From contig NZ_BCVI01000007.1 of NCBI RefSeq assembly GCF_001591665.1, forward strand, positions 1 to 64,000: 64,000 bases of DNA, written 5' to 3'. The stretch is from Neobacillus soli NBRC 102451 (GTDB taxonomy: Bacteria; Bacillota; Bacilli; Bacillales; Cytobacillaceae). Under the pieces are notes generated by a model. That model did not search any database, was not told the origin of the DNA, and saw only the letters and a list, made by a program, of their open reading frames with translations. The position numbers were made by a program, and so were the translations under genes. This document shows, piece after piece, positions 24,545-33,834 of this stretch. Numbering within the stretch: the stretch's first letter is position 1; every line of letters begins with the position of its first letter.

Positions 24545-24558
24545 TGGTGCCTGACACC
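24545..24558. repeat. Intergenic palindrome copy
   Basis: TGGTGCCTGACACC 17 bases after the EamA stop. Confidence 0.9.
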
Positions 24559-24599
24559 GATTCAATCGCCGTTTCGCTCACATAGCCCCTTTTCATGTA

Positions 24600-24644
24600 C
24601 TTAAGAAAATGGATGGTGCCACTGGCACCATCCATTTTCTTGAG
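24600..24644. terminator. Bidirectional terminator with repeat-like core
   Basis: Perfect 18-bp stem (24603-24620 / 24624-24641) around the loop ACT, extendable by three pairs; its core GGATGGTGCC / GGCACCATCC resembles the dispersed palindrome half-sites. Confidence 0.8.
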
Positions 24645-24648
24645 GCTA

Positions 24649-25539
24649 TTATTTCAAATCTTCAATCGAATCAATATCCATATAGGCCGGTACTACTAGG
24701 CCAAGTTTTGTTCCTTCCAGGTTCGCACCTAAATCTTCAAATTTACCTTTATATTTTTTGTAGTAGTCCTCATGGGTTGAAGGTAACCAAGCTGCAACGG
24801 ATGCATCTAAGCTGCCGTCAGCAACTCCTGTCCACATCGGGCCTGCTTCTATTTGAACAAGGGTTACTTTATAGCCTAAGTCGGTTAACACTTTACCGAT
24901 TACATTCGAACTGGCAATTTCGCTATCCCAGGCGACATAACCAATCTTGATCTTGTCACCAGATACTTTCTTAGCTCCGTCCGTCCATTTAGCAATCTTT
25001 TCAGCATTTTCATTGACCCACTTAGCTGCAGCCTCTTTAGGGTCTTCTCCATTTACGATACTATTCATGACAACGCCCATATCATCGGGGGTCCAAACAA
25101 ATTGTTCAAAAACTTTATATGCATCAGGAAGATCATCCTTTAAGCCATTCCTAGCAATCGTATGAATGTTTTCATCCTTTCCGTAAACGCCTTTCGGATC
25201 TTCTAAGTATTTCAAATCAAATTTCGCGAACATCCAATGGGGAGTCCATCCAGTAACAATAACAGGTTTTTTCTTTTCATACGCTTTTTTTAGTGCTGCC
25301 GTCATCGCTGCACTCGATCCTTCGACAAGTGTCCAATCCTTTAAATCATATTCCTCAACGACTTTAGCGGAGGCCTTCATCAGTCCAGCGCCAGGATCAA
25401 TCCCGATGATTTTATAGTCAACACTTTCACCGACAGAATTTCCTTTTTCTTTACTATTACTTGTTTTATCTGAGCCGCATGCCGCTAGCCCTATTGTCAG
25501 TAATGCTGCCAATAAAATGAACATCCATTTTTTCATCAT
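24649..25539 (-). CDS. opuAC: Glycine betaine ABC transporter substrate-binding lipoprotein OpuAC
   Basis: 296 residues. Signal peptide with lipobox LAAC, so Cys21 is lipid-anchored on the outer face. OpuAC/ProX-type fold: KIIGIDPGAGLMKAS (N-lobe), VTGWTPHWMFAKFDLKYLEDP, then a C-lobe IKIGYVAWDSEIASSNVIGKVL and DGSLDASVAAWLPSTHEDY. The Trp residues in GWTPHW, VAWDSE and AAWLP are those that form the aromatic cage for the trimethylammonium group (known for OpuAC). Last gene of opuAA-AB-AC; one base overlap with opuAB. Captures glycine betaine under osmotic stress. Confidence 0.92.
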   Translation of the reverse strand: MMKKWMFILLAALLTIGLAACGSDKTSNSKEKGNSVGESVDYKIIGIDPGAGLMKASAKVVEEYDLKDWTLVEGSSAAMTAALKKAYEKKKPVIVTGWTPHWMFAKFDLKYLEDPKGVYGKDENIHTIARNGLKDDLPDAYKVFEQFVWTPDDMGVVMNSIVNGEDPKEAAAKWVNENAEKIAKWTDGAKKVSGDKIKIGYVAWDSEIASSNVIGKVLTDLGYKVTLVQIEAGPMWTGVADGSLDASVAAWLPSTHEDYYKKYKGKFEDLGANLEGTKLGLVVPAYMDIDSIEDLK

Positions 25540-26390
25540 TAAGCAGTTCCCCCTTGTTTTTTTCTTTTTCCAAAGTTTTGGGTAATTCGATCAAGAATAA
25601 TCGCTATTACTACAATGGCCAGTCCTGCCTCAAAGCCTTTACCAATTTGTATTTGCGTAACAGCCCGATACACATCGGCCCCAAGACCAGGTGCACCGAC
25701 CATCGATGCGATCACAACCATCGAAAGGGCGAGCATGATGCTTTGATTGATACCAGCCATTATTGTAGGCATCGCAAGTGGTAATTGCACCTTTAGCAAA
25801 CGTTGACTAGTGGTCGAACCAAAGGCTTCAGTGGCTTCAATAATATCTGCAGGTACTTGCTGGATTCCGAGAATCGTTAAGCGAATCGTTGGTGGCATTG
25901 AAAAAATAACAGACGCCACAACCCCTGGGACAACGCCAATATTAAAAAAGAAAATCGCAGGAATTAAGTAAACAAAGGCAGGCATGGTTTGCATGAAATC
26001 TAAAATCGGCACGACGATTTGCTTAACCGTCTGCTTCTGTGAAGCCCAGATTCCCATTGGAATTCCTAATACAATCGATATAAAGACTGCAGCTAATACG
26101 AGCGCAAGCGTCTCAAGCATAGGCTCCCAGTAACCAAGATTTGCAACCAAAAATAAACCAATTAAGGTAAAAAGTGCAATACCCTTATTCGCCACCTTCC
26201 AGGCAAGCAGAGTGAATAGAATAATAAATACATAGATGGGAATATAGCTAAATCCAGCGACCATTCCTTCAACTAAAGTCTCTAAAACAGTTGTTACTCC
26301 ATCAAAAGCAGCTTCTAAGTTAACCGTAAGCCAATTGACAAATGCATCCATCCAATCGGCTATTGGTATTTTTGGGAACCATTGTTCCAT
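25539..26390 (-). CDS. opuAB: Glycine betaine ABC transporter permease OpuAB
   Basis: 283 residues with about six membrane helices. The permease EAA loop is [35 protein letters not shown], which docks on the ATPase. N-terminal segment [22 protein letters not shown] is typical of OpuAB/ProW. It overlaps the end of opuAA by 31 bases and opuAC by one, so the three are translationally coupled. Length matches the B. subtilis protein (282). Confidence 0.93.
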   Translation of the reverse strand: MEQWFPKIPIADWMDAFVNWLTVNLEAAFDGVTTVLETLVEGMVAGFSYIPIYVFIILFTLLAWKVANKGIALFTLIGLFLVANLGYWEPMLETLALVLAAVFISIVLGIPMGIWASQKQTVKQIVVPILDFMQTMPAFVYLIPAIFFFNIGVVPGVVASVIFSMPPTIRLTILGIQQVPADIIEATEAFGSTTSQRLLKVQLPLAMPTIMAGINQSIMLALSMVVIASMVGAPGLGADVYRAVTQIQIGKGFEAGLAIVVIAIILDRITQNFGKRKKQGGTA

Positions 26391-27646
26391 GTGATTTTCA
26401 CCTCCCTGTTTGGCTGGGCCGCAGCGACCTCGGCGTTTGCCATTCCACCTAAATGGTTTATAGCATCATTGTTACCCGCCAATGCCCCAATTACAGCTCC
26501 CCTTACGAGAATTCCTTTTAATCTATTATTTTCATCCACGACAGCTACCGGAATGGCGGCTGTTGAAACTTTTTCAAATAAATCGGTTAAAAAAGTATCC
26601 GGTCTAACGGTCGTAACATCCGCTTGTAAAATTGCCGCTAATCCCTCATTACGATCGAGGGCCTCTTTTGCCTCTGAAGCCGTGATAGCCCCGAGCAAGG
26701 TTTTCTTTTTATCAACGACATAAATACTCGAAATTCCTAGCTCTCTCATCATTTGAAGAGCAACCCTTGGGCCCTTATCGACTGAGACGGCCTCAGCCCG
26801 TTTCATCACATGCCCGGCAGTTAAAACCTTGGATAAGTCCACATCCTCTACGAATCTCTCAACATAGTCGTTTGAAGGATTCATTAGAATCTCTTCAGGA
26901 GTTCCAATTTGGACAATCACGCCATCTTTCATCAAGGCAATTCGATCGCCAATTCGGAGGGCTTCATCTAAATCATGGGTAATAAATACAATCGTTTTTT
27001 GCATCGTAGACTGAAGATCAAGTAACTCATCCTGCATATCTTTTCGGATTAATGGGTCCAAAGCGCTGAAGGCTTCATCCATGAGTAAAATATCGGAGTC
27101 ATTAGCCAAAGCCCTTGCCAGCCCTACTCTTTGCTGCATCCCTCCACTTAATTGCTGGGGATATTGATGTTCATAGCCTTCAAGTCCGACAAGGTTTAAG
27201 GCCCCCATCGCTTTATTCTTGCGTGTTTCTTTTGGAATCCCTTGTACCTCTAAACCATACTCTACATTTTCCAGGATGGTTCGATGTGGGAGCAGAGCGA
27301 ATTTTTGGAAAACCATGCTTATCTTTTTGCGGCGGACATTCCTTAGCTGCTCTTTATTCATTTTGACAACATCCATACCGTCAATGAACACTTCACCAGC
27401 AGTCGGTTCAATTAGACGATTCAGCAAGCGGACTAAGGTTGACTTTCCACTTCCCGATAAGCCCATAATCACGAAAATTTCACCGGCCTTAACTTCAAAG
27501 TTAACTTGACTTACACCAACCGTTGCCCCTGTTTTCTTCAGAATTACCTGCTTACTTTCTCCTTCCGATAGAAGTTGAATTGCTTTTTTTGATTTTCCAA
27601 AGATTTTTGTTACGTTTTTAACCTTAATTTTATACTCGTTATTCAT
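26360..27646 (-). CDS. opuAA: Glycine betaine ABC transporter ATP-binding protein OpuAA
   Basis: 428 residues. Walker [10 protein letters not shown] at 62-70, Q-loop in [12 protein letters not shown], signature LSGGMQQR, Walker [14 protein letters not shown], and the switch His in [11 protein letters not shown]. Two CBS domains follow in the C-terminal 150 residues ([13 protein letters not shown].., and [16 protein letters not shown]..). In relatives they sense ionic strength or cyclic-di-AMP (known). First gene of the operon, with RBS GGTG; divergent from gbsR. Confidence 0.93.
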   Translation of the reverse strand: MNNEYKIKVKNVTKIFGKSKKAIQLLSEGESKQVILKKTGATVGVSQVNFEVKAGEIFVIMGLSGSGKSTLVRLLNRLIEPTAGEVFIDGMDVVKMNKEQLRNVRRKKISMVFQKFALLPHRTILENVEYGLEVQGIPKETRKNKAMGALNLVGLEGYEHQYPQQLSGGMQQRVGLARALANDSDILLMDEAFSALDPLIRKDMQDELLDLQSTMQKTIVFITHDLDEALRIGDRIALMKDGVIVQIGTPEEILMNPSNDYVERFVEDVDLSKVLTAGHVMKRAEAVSVDKGPRVALQMMRELGISSIYVVDKKKTLLGAITASEAKEALDRNEGLAAILQADVTTVRPDTFLTDLFEKVSTAAIPVAVVDENNRLKGILVRGAVIGALAGNNDAINHLGGMANAEVAAAQPNREVKITWNNGSQKYQ

Positions 27647-27688
27647 TTATTCACCTCAATAGTTTTTCCGTTTAGGCAGGACTCCCCT

Positions 27689-27718
27689 ATTGTAGTTTGT
27701 ATTGGATGAAGTGGGCAA
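27689..27718 (-). promoter_or_regulatory. Candidate sigma-A promoter of opuA
   Basis: Minus strand TTGCCC (27713-27718), 18 bases, TACAAT (27689-27694), 43 bases before the opuAA start. Confidence 0.4.
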
Positions 27719-27752
27719 TGTTGGTAATTGGGCATATTCAGCCGTAAACTTT

Positions 27753-27770
27753 GTACAGAAAAAACTGTAC
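27753..27770. promoter_or_regulatory. Palindrome in the opuA-gbsR divergent region
   Basis: GTACAG-AAAAAA-CTGTAC, a perfect inverted repeat midway between opuAA and gbsR and just upstream of the opuA promoter candidate. A plausible GbsR/OpcR-type operator, inferred from place only. Confidence 0.4.
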
Positions 27771-27901
27771 GTAGCGAACGCACAATATTCATAAAATTGC
27801 TCGCAAATGCTTCCGAATCCTACCCATGTGCCTCCTTTACTTTTATAAAAAACATGATAATCTTATAAAGGACACATTTACAAGATAGGTGTGATAGCAA
27901 A

Positions 27902-28438
27902 ATGAATGGTGAACAACAGTTAGAAAAAGCCCGTGAACGAGTGATAGATGCCATTTCTAAAAATATGAATTTATATGGGGTTACGGAATCCATAGGCCGC
28001 TTATATGGGGCGTTGTATTTCCAAGAAAGTCCTTTGACACTAGATGAAATGAAAGAAGAGCTCGGAATGAGCAAGACGAGTATGAGTACCTCTGTCCGCA
28101 ATTTGGTTGATTTAAAAATGGTGGGGAAGGTTTGGAAAAAGGGTGTCAGGAAAGATCTATATCAAGCTGAGCCTGATTGGTATCAAACCTTTGCAGATTT
28201 TTTTACAATCAAATGGAGAACAGGAGTAACCATTAATATGACGGCAATGGAGAAATCTCTCTATGAATTACAAATGCTTTTAGATGATGAAAATGTGAAT
28301 CATATGGTCAAAGCGGAAGCGAAGCTAGATATTGAAAAACTTACATCCGCCATCGACTATTACAAATGGCTAAATCGGCTGGTAGATAGTTTTGAAACAG
28401 GAGAAATTTTTCAGTATATTCCAAAGAGTACTAAGTAG
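27902..28438 (+). CDS. GbsR/OpcR-type MarR-family repressor
   Basis: 178 residues; ATG preceded by AGGTGTGATAGCAAA. GbsR-family winged helix: ARERVIDAISKNMNLYGVTESIGRLYGALYF, then MKEELGMSKTSMSTSVRNLVDLKMVGKVWKKG (recognition helix and wing), and a C-terminal dimerisation helix. GbsR and OpcR repress glycine betaine uptake or synthesis genes in Bacillus and respond to choline or osmotic state (known). Its divergent placement before opuAA makes opuA the likely target, as OpcR does for opuC. Confidence 0.88.
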   Translation: MNGEQQLEKARERVIDAISKNMNLYGVTESIGRLYGALYFQESPLTLDEMKEELGMSKTSMSTSVRNLVDLKMVGKVWKKGVRKDLYQAEPDWYQTFADFFTIKWRTGVTINMTAMEKSLYELQMLLDDENVNHMVKAEAKLDIEKLTSAIDYYKWLNRLVDSFETGEIFQYIPKSTK

Positions 28439-28462
28439 GTCAGTAAGAGCTAGTGAAGGTTA

Positions 28463-28477
28463 TGGTGCCTGACACCA
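28463..28477. repeat. Intergenic palindrome copy
   Basis: TGGTGCCTGACACCA between convergent gbsR and the YebC-family gene. Confidence 0.9.
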
Positions 28478-28482
28478 CCAAT

Positions 28483-28522
28483 AAAAAAATGAAAGCAGAC
28501 CTTTCAAGGAAGGTCTGCTTTC
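28483..28522. terminator. Terminator of the YebC-family gene (possibly bidirectional)
   Basis: 13-bp stem GAAAGCAGACCTT (28491-28503) / AAGGTCTGCTTTC (28510-28522); strong minus-strand T7 run. Confidence 0.85.
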
Positions 28523-28526
28523 GTAT

Positions 28527-29246
28527 TTATTCACCTAAATCCACGTTGTGGTACACTTGCTGGACATCTTCTAAATCTTCTAATACATCAATCATTTTTT
28601 CAAATTTAGCTTGTCCGTCTTCAGGAAGTGTGATGTCATTTTGTGCAAGCATGGTTAGTTCAGCAACTGTAAATTCAGTAATGCCTGCATTATTGAATGC
28701 TTCTTGGACGGCATGGAACTGATCCGGTTCCGCATAAACAATGACCGATTCTTCCTCTTCTATAATGTCACGTACGTCTACATCTGCTTCCATTAATAGT
28801 TCAAGGACTTCGTCTGCTGTTTTTCCTTCCACACCGATGACAGCCGTAGCATCAAACATATAGGCTACGGATCCACTTACTCCCATGTTCCCGCCATTTT
28901 TGCCGAAGGCAGCACGCACATCTGAGGCCGTACGATTCACGTTATTGGTAAGGGCATCAACGATCACCATCGATCCATTTGGTCCGAATCCTTCATAACG
29001 TAGTTCAACATAGCTTTCTTCTGATCCGCCTTTAGCCTTTTCGATTGCACGGTCAATAATGTGTTTCGGGACATTGTAGGTTTTTGCGCGCTCAAGTACG
29101 AATTTTAAGGCTCCATTTGATACTGGGTCTGGTTCACCCTGCTTAGCAGCTACATAGATTTCCACTCCAAATTTCGCATAGATACGACTCGTATTTGCAT
29201 CCTTTGACGCTTTCTTTTCCTTAATATTGTTCCACTTCCGGCCCAT
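28527..29246 (-). CDS. yeeI: YebC/PmpR-family protein YeeI
   Basis: 239 residues from ATG 29246 ([19 protein letters not shown]), the family start, with AGAGAG upstream; 11 more codons are open before it. Family landmarks: [49 protein letters not shown] segment (here [16 protein letters not shown]) and [13 protein letters not shown]. Members act as DNA-binding regulators or, as recently shown for YebC2/YeeI, help ribosomes through polyproline stretches. Cytoplasmic, monocistronic. Confidence 0.92.
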   Translation of the reverse strand: MGRKWNNIKEKKASKDANTSRIYAKFGVEIYVAAKQGEPDPVSNGALKFVLERAKTYNVPKHIIDRAIEKAKGGSEESYVELRYEGFGPNGSMVIVDALTNNVNRTASDVRAAFGKNGGNMGVSGSVAYMFDATAVIGVEGKTADEVLELLMEADVDVRDIIEEEESVIVYAEPDQFHAVQEAFNNAGITEFTVAELTMLAQNDITLPEDGQAKFEKMIDVLEDLEDVQQVYHNVDLGE

Positions 29247-29464
29247 TATCAACACTCTCTTTCCACTTTGAATCGTCACAAAATTATTATAATGAAATAC
29301 GCTGATCCGTCAACATTTTTTATTATAATAATTATGTGGTCGATACGTTGCTTTCATTTACGTATAATATTATACCTTAATTGAATCATTTGTTAAGTGA
29401 AAAAGATAGTTGTCCTGATGTATTTTCATAGTAATGAAGAAAAATCATGAAATATCAAGAACAA

Positions 29465-29492
29465 GAGGACGAAACCATTAGCGTTCGTCCTC
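29465..29492 (-). terminator. Terminator of ilvA
   Basis: 9-bp stem GAGGACGAA (29465-29473) / TTCGTCCTC (29484-29492), 13 bases after the ilvA stop. Confidence 0.75.
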
Positions 29493-29505
29493 AAAATATT
29501 TCGAT

Positions 29506-30771
29506 TTATACGAGCATTTGAAACAAAGTGCTATCATTATTCACTTCCCGGTATACAAAACCCTTCTTCTTTATCCGTTCAATCAATGGGGAATAATCCT
29601 CTTTATCCTTTAGTTCAATCCCCACTAGGGCTGGTCCGGTTTCTCGATTATTCTTTTTCGTATATTCAAAGTGGCTGATATCGTCATTTGGCCCGAGTAC
29701 ATCGTCTAAAAACTCACGTAGGGCGCCTGGACGCTGCGGGAACTGAACAATAAAATAATGCTGCAGTCCTTCATAAAGTTTCGAGCGCTCTTTAATTTCC
29801 TGCATCCGACCTATATCATTATTGCCGCCGCTGACGATACAGACCACCGTTTTTCCTCTTATTTCATCGGCATATGTATCCAAGGCTGCAATGGATAATG
29901 CTCCAGTCGGTTCGACGACAATGGCATTTTCATTGTAAAGACTCAAAAGGGTGGTACAAACTTTTCCTTCCGGAACGACTAAAATATCATCAACAATCTC
30001 CTTACAGATATCAAAGGTCATTGTGCCGACCGTTTTTACTGCGGCACCATCAACGAACGGGTCAATTTGCTGCAGCGATGTCACTGCTCCTTTTAAAATT
30101 GATTCCTTCATACCTGCTGCACCTTGAGGCTCGACGCCAATTAATTGCGTTGTTGGTGAATAGTGCCGTAAATAAGTACCTACTCCAGAAAGAAGTCCGC
30201 CGCCGCCGATAGCCGCAAACAGATAATCGATTTTTTCAGGGCAGTCATTGAGGAGTTCTACGGCAACTGTCCCTTGACCGGCAATCACATCGGGATCATC
30301 AAAAGGGTGGATAAATGTCCGATTTTCTTCTTGACTGCATGCCCGTGCTTTTTCATAGGCATCGTCAAATGTGTCTCCTGTTAAAACAATCTCTACATTC
30401 TCCTTGCCCCAAAATTTAACTTGATTCACTTTTTGCTTTGGTGTTGTGTTAGGCATGAAAATTTTTCCATTGATGTTTAAAAGGTGGCAGGAATAGGCGA
30501 CACCTTGCGCATGGTTTCCGGCACTTGCACAAATAATTCCATTCTCCAGCTCTTCTTCGTTTAATTTTTTGATGCGATTGTAAGCACCGCGAATTTTAAA
30601 TGAGCGAACACTCTGCAAATCTTCCCGCTTTAAATAGACATGACAGCCATAACGTTCTGACAAGATGTGATTGTATTGAAGGGGAGTTGGCGATATGACC
30701 TCCTTAATGGTGTGGCTGGCAATGATAATATCCTCCACGTTTACCGCTTTTTTATCGACCTGTTGATTCAT
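29506..30771 (-). CDS. ilvA: Threonine ammonia-lyase (threonine deaminase)
   Basis: 421 residues from ATG 30771 (MNQQVDKKAVNVED), with GGAGG upstream; five more codons reach a TTG. PLP enzyme converting L-threonine to 2-oxobutanoate and ammonia, first step of isoleucine synthesis. PLP lysine in SVRSFKIRGAYN; CASAGNHAQG binds the substrate; GGGGLLSGV binds the PLP phosphate. A single C-terminal ACT-like domain (YFIVQFPQRPGALREFLDDVLG) is present, as in the B. subtilis enzyme. Its leader is an isoleucine-type T-box, so transcription rises when tRNAIle is uncharged. Confidence 0.95.
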   Translation of the reverse strand: MNQQVDKKAVNVEDIIIASHTIKEVISPTPLQYNHILSERYGCHVYLKREDLQSVRSFKIRGAYNRIKKLNEEELENGIICASAGNHAQGVAYSCHLLNINGKIFMPNTTPKQKVNQVKFWGKENVEIVLTGDTFDDAYEKARACSQEENRTFIHPFDDPDVIAGQGTVAVELLNDCPEKIDYLFAAIGGGGLLSGVGTYLRHYSPTTQLIGVEPQGAAGMKESILKGAVTSLQQIDPFVDGAAVKTVGTMTFDICKEIVDDILVVPEGKVCTTLLSLYNENAIVVEPTGALSIAALDTYADEIRGKTVVCIVSGGNNDIGRMQEIKERSKLYEGLQHYFIVQFPQRPGALREFLDDVLGPNDDISHFEYTKKNNRETGPALVGIELKDKEDYSPLIERIKKKGFVYREVNNDSTLFQMLV

Positions 30772-30825
30772 CTTAATTCCCTCCAATTATTTTGTTTTCC
30801 ATAAAAAACATAAATTTTAAACAAC

Positions 30826-31106
30826 AAAAAACCCGCCCCATAAGGAATAGGGACGAGTTAGCTCGCGATACCACCCTACTTCCGCAATTTTAAAATAGAA
30901 ACTGCGGCTCTCGATCAACGTACCATTTACTGTACGTGTTCCATTGTAACGGCGGACTTTTCCGGTATAGCTTACCTGTACTGTTCAGCTATACATCTCA
31001 GAGATGATTTTCAGATATTCCTGTCATCGACTTTCAGCAACCGTCGACTCTCTGTGCAACAAGGGATACCCTACTCTTCTCGTCATAGATTCTTGTTTAA
31101 TTTATA
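30826..31106 (-). promoter_or_regulatory. T-box riboswitch upstream of ilvA
   Basis: Minus-strand leader of about 280 bases. The conserved T-box AGGGTGGTATCGCGAG is at 30862-30877. The terminator is CTCGTCCC (30850-30857) paired with GGGGCGGG (30832-30839) and T6 (30826-30831). Stem I carries the AGTA loop element near 31065-31075 and, on its 3' side, GAAAATCA, reading ATC (Ile) as the probable specifier. Binding of uncharged tRNAIle would stabilise the antiterminator. Confidence 0.88.
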
Positions 31107-31112
31107 AAAATA

Positions 31113-31141
31113 AGGGTAACACGGGGAAAGTGGAACGTCAA
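31113..31141 (-). promoter_or_regulatory. Candidate sigma-A promoter of the T-box/ilvA transcript
   Basis: TTGACG (31136-31141), 17-base spacer, TACCCT (31113-31118) on the minus strand, placing the start of transcription at the 5' end of the T-box. Confidence 0.5.
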
Positions 31142-31195
31142 TGTTTTTTGACTATTTTAACTATTTTGTTAATTATAAAGCGCTTACATTAAATA

Positions 31196-31210
31196 TGGTG
31201 CCTGACACCA
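31196..31210. repeat. Intergenic palindrome copy
   Basis: TGGTGCCTGACACCA, about 55 bases upstream of the ilvA promoter candidate. Confidence 0.9.
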
Positions 31211-31263
31211 CGTCCGTTCATTGACCAAAATGAGAAAAAGAGCCCCGAGTTCAAGTAAACAAC

Positions 31264-31294
31264 TTGTAAAAACCACCCAAATTGGAGTGGTTTT
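31264..31294 (-). terminator. Terminator of the 31315 GNAT gene
   Basis: Stem AAAACCAC (31269-31276) / GTGGTTTT (31287-31294), 20 bases after the stop, minus-strand T run. Confidence 0.7.
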
Positions 31295-31314
31295 CCATTC
31301 TCTCTACAAAGATA

Positions 31315-31779
31315 TTAGGTAATCTTTTTTACGTATTCAATAAGGACAAGTCGTTCATTCACTTTTTGTTCCCCAATTTTTTTATAGCCTAATTTTTCGT
31401 AAAAATGGCGATTTCGAACATTATCCTTTGGAGTGTCTAAACTCCACTCCTTGACATGTGGGAATTTCCTTTCTAATTGAGTAAGGATTTTGCTGCCTAA
31501 ACCTCGATTTTGAATATTGGCGCTAAGAAAAATTCGAAACAAACGGTAATGGGTTTCCTTTATTTTTACGATACAGATCCCGCCGGCAATTTTCCCGCCA
31601 ATAAATATCGTGTAATGAAAAGAATGGTTGATTTTATACTTAAAAAATTCTAATGGTTCAGCAGCAGGACTTGTGTCATAATCCTTATACTTTTTCAAAT
31701 CGGCTTGAAATGCCTCTTTTTGGATTTTCAACAAGGTTTCCGCTTCAATCATTTTTGTCTTTGTGATTTTAAAATCCAT
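31315..31779 (-). CDS. GNAT family N-acetyltransferase
   Basis: 154 residues, AGGTGAG RBS. GNAT acetyl-CoA loop is IQNRGLGSKILTQLE; motif B is NVRNRHFYEKLGYKKIGEQ; the strand before it is YRLFRIFLSA. N-terminal acceptor region begins ITKTKMIEAETLLKIQKEAF. The acceptor is unknown. Monocistronic, between the ilvA leader and the cupin gene. Confidence 0.87.
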   Translation of the reverse strand: MDFKITKTKMIEAETLLKIQKEAFQADLKKYKDYDTSPAAEPLEFFKYKINHSFHYTIFIGGKIAGGICIVKIKETHYRLFRIFLSANIQNRGLGSKILTQLERKFPHVKEWSLDTPKDNVRNRHFYEKLGYKKIGEQKVNERLVLIEYVKKIT

Positions 31780-32037
31780 TATCTCACCTCGAAATTACAT
31801 TTCAATCAGTATATGAACCGAACGCTGTAAATGAAAGGATGAAAAAAATAATGAGTAAAATCTGGAAACTATTAATGAACCGCTGAGATCTTAGTCAGTT
31901 AACATAAAACATTTATAGTAAACTATAAATATCACATCTTCCATCTTTGATTAATCTAATTAGGTGACGTATGATAAGAAGGGATTTTTCTTCCTACTCC
32001 AAATAACAATTACTGATTAAGTGAAAGGATTTTTGCC

Positions 32038-32559
32038 ATGAACAAAAAGGAAATACAATCATTAATTACTACTCTTGGGCTTATTCCACATCCGGAAGGC
32101 GGATATTACAAAAGTACATATGGCTCTAAGGAACAAATTTCCGACAGTGAGGTAAGTGTGAATTTTAAGGGACAGAGACGCCTTTATACCAGCATTTATT
32201 TTCTATTAACATCAGATGATATTTCCCATTTTCATCGATTGAAATCGGATGAATTGTGGTATTTCCATGGTGGCAGCCCATTAACCGTCCATATTATTCA
32301 TGAAAATGGTGAATACGAGGAAATGAAGTTAGGCATGAATTTAGTAAACGGTGAAGTTCCACAAGCACTAGTACCGAAGAATTCCATCTTCGGGTCGTCG
32401 GTTATGGAGAAAGACACCTACTCTTTAGTTGGCTGCATGGTGTCCCCAGGATTTGAATTCCAAGACTTTGAATTGTTTACACAGGACGAACTTTTACACA
32501 AATACCCGCAGCACGAGGAAATCATCATAAAATTAACCTACAAAAAATTACCAAATTAA
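32038..32559 (+). CDS. DUF985 cupin protein
   Basis: 173 residues, RBS GTGAAAGGA. DUF985 (cupin_5) begins with a helix and IPHPEGGYYKSTY, then YTSIYFLLTSDDISHFHRLKSDELWYFHGGSPL, which holds the HxH..E metal set of the cupin first motif, and a second motif near VGCMVSPGFEFQDFEL. Relatives (yeast YML079w) bind unknown small ligands. Enzyme activity cannot be named. Confidence 0.88.
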   Translation: MNKKEIQSLITTLGLIPHPEGGYYKSTYGSKEQISDSEVSVNFKGQRRLYTSIYFLLTSDDISHFHRLKSDELWYFHGGSPLTVHIIHENGEYEEMKLGMNLVNGEVPQALVPKNSIFGSSVMEKDTYSLVGCMVSPGFEFQDFELFTQDELLHKYPQHEEIIIKLTYKKLPN

Positions 32560-32566
32560 GAGAAAA

Positions 32567-32616
32567 AGGTGTCAGGCACCATGTGGAAATTCACATGGTG
32601 CCTGACACCTGAGTTT
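32567..32616. terminator. Bidirectional terminator made of two head-to-head palindrome copies
   Basis: Two full copies of the dispersed palindrome, extended by five bases each, form 19-bp arms (32567-32585 / 32592-32610) with a 6-base loop. T-rich runs on both outer sides suit both the cupin gene and the convergent M20 gene. Confidence 0.85.
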
Positions 32617-33807
32617 TTATTCTAAACCATAGTACCCGCAAACGACACAGCCGACTGATTTTGCTGCGACGATTAGGGCATCTTCGTCGATATCGAATTT
32701 CGGATGATGGTTGAAATATGGCTTTTCTACCCCTTTTGGCGTACAGCCGATGTAGAAGTAGCAGCCGGGGATTTTTTCTAAATAGTAGGCAAAGTCATCG
32801 GATGGCGACATCATGGGATACTCCTCGACTTCCTGTATTTCTGGTTGATTGGCACTTTCTAAACTTTCCTTTACTAAAGCTGTCATACTTGGGTCGTTGT
32901 ATAGTGGTGGATAATCAGACTCATAGGAAAGCTCACATTGAACCCCGAATTCCACTTCAACCCCTTTGGCAATTCGGTGAACTTCTGTTTCAATTATTTT
33001 TTTTGCTTCAGGTGACATATAACGTATATCCCCTTCAAGCTCAACCTTGTCTTTAATGACATTGAAGGTTCCTTTTCCGTCAAAGGAGCCAATCGTAATA
33101 ACCCCCATATCAAACGGATTTAAGCGGCGGCTGACGACAGTCTGAATGGCTGTGACAAAATGAGCGGCGGCGACAATGGAATCGTTCGCTAAATGAGGGG
33201 ATGATCCATGCCCTCCGATACCTTGAACGGTTAATTTAAAGAAGGATCTGCCTGCAAAGGAAAAGCCGCTATGATAACCTACATTTCCCGCTGGATTCAA
33301 TGGCAATAGGTGAATACCAAAAATATTTTCCACATCATCAAGAAGGCCTGACTCGACAATACTTTTTGCTCCACCCGGCGGTACCTCTTCAGCATGTTGG
33401 TGAATAATTTTTATCGTACCAGGCAAAGAATCCTTTAATTGAATGAGACAATCTGCAAGAACTAATAAATAGGCGGTATGTCCATCATGACCACACGCAT
33501 GCATGACCCCTTCGGTCTTCGATTTATATGGAAGATCCGTTTCTTCCAAAATAGGAAGGGCATCGAAATCAGCACGTAAAGCAATCGTTTTCCCCGGTTT
33601 TCCTCCATTGATTGTCACAACAATTCCAAAGCCATTTCCAACATCCGTTTGAATTTCAACATCCTTGCCTTGATAAAAATCGATGATATATTGAGCCGTT
33701 TTCTCTTCTTTAAAAGACAACTCCGGGTGTTCATGTAAATAGCGGCGAATTTCAACCATTTCTTCTTTACGCGCTTCTAACATTTCCATTAATTGTTTTT
33801 TTTTCAT
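32617..33807 (-). CDS. M20-family amidohydrolase, paralogue 2
   Basis: 396 residues from ATG 33807 (MKKKQLMEMLEARKEE). Two-zinc M20D type: ALRADFDALPI (Asp bridge), ACGHDGHTAYLL (His ligand), HQHAEEVPPGGAK (catalytic Glu and Glu ligand) and FNHHPKFDID (last His). A dimerisation lid domain lies about residues 185-300 (VQGIGGHGSSPHLANDS). The family cleaves N-acyl amino acids, hippurate or dipeptides. It follows a close paralogue 27 bases downstream, in one operon with an MFS transporter. Confidence 0.9.
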   Translation of the reverse strand: MKKKQLMEMLEARKEEMVEIRRYLHEHPELSFKEEKTAQYIIDFYQGKDVEIQTDVGNGFGIVVTINGGKPGKTIALRADFDALPILEETDLPYKSKTEGVMHACGHDGHTAYLLVLADCLIQLKDSLPGTIKIIHQHAEEVPPGGAKSIVESGLLDDVENIFGIHLLPLNPAGNVGYHSGFSFAGRSFFKLTVQGIGGHGSSPHLANDSIVAAAHFVTAIQTVVSRRLNPFDMGVITIGSFDGKGTFNVIKDKVELEGDIRYMSPEAKKIIETEVHRIAKGVEVEFGVQCELSYESDYPPLYNDPSMTALVKESLESANQPEIQEVEEYPMMSPSDDFAYYLEKIPGCYFYIGCTPKGVEKPYFNHHPKFDIDEDALIVAAKSVGCVVCGYYGLE

Positions 33808-33834
33808 AGTTATGACCATCCTTTCTAAAAAAAA

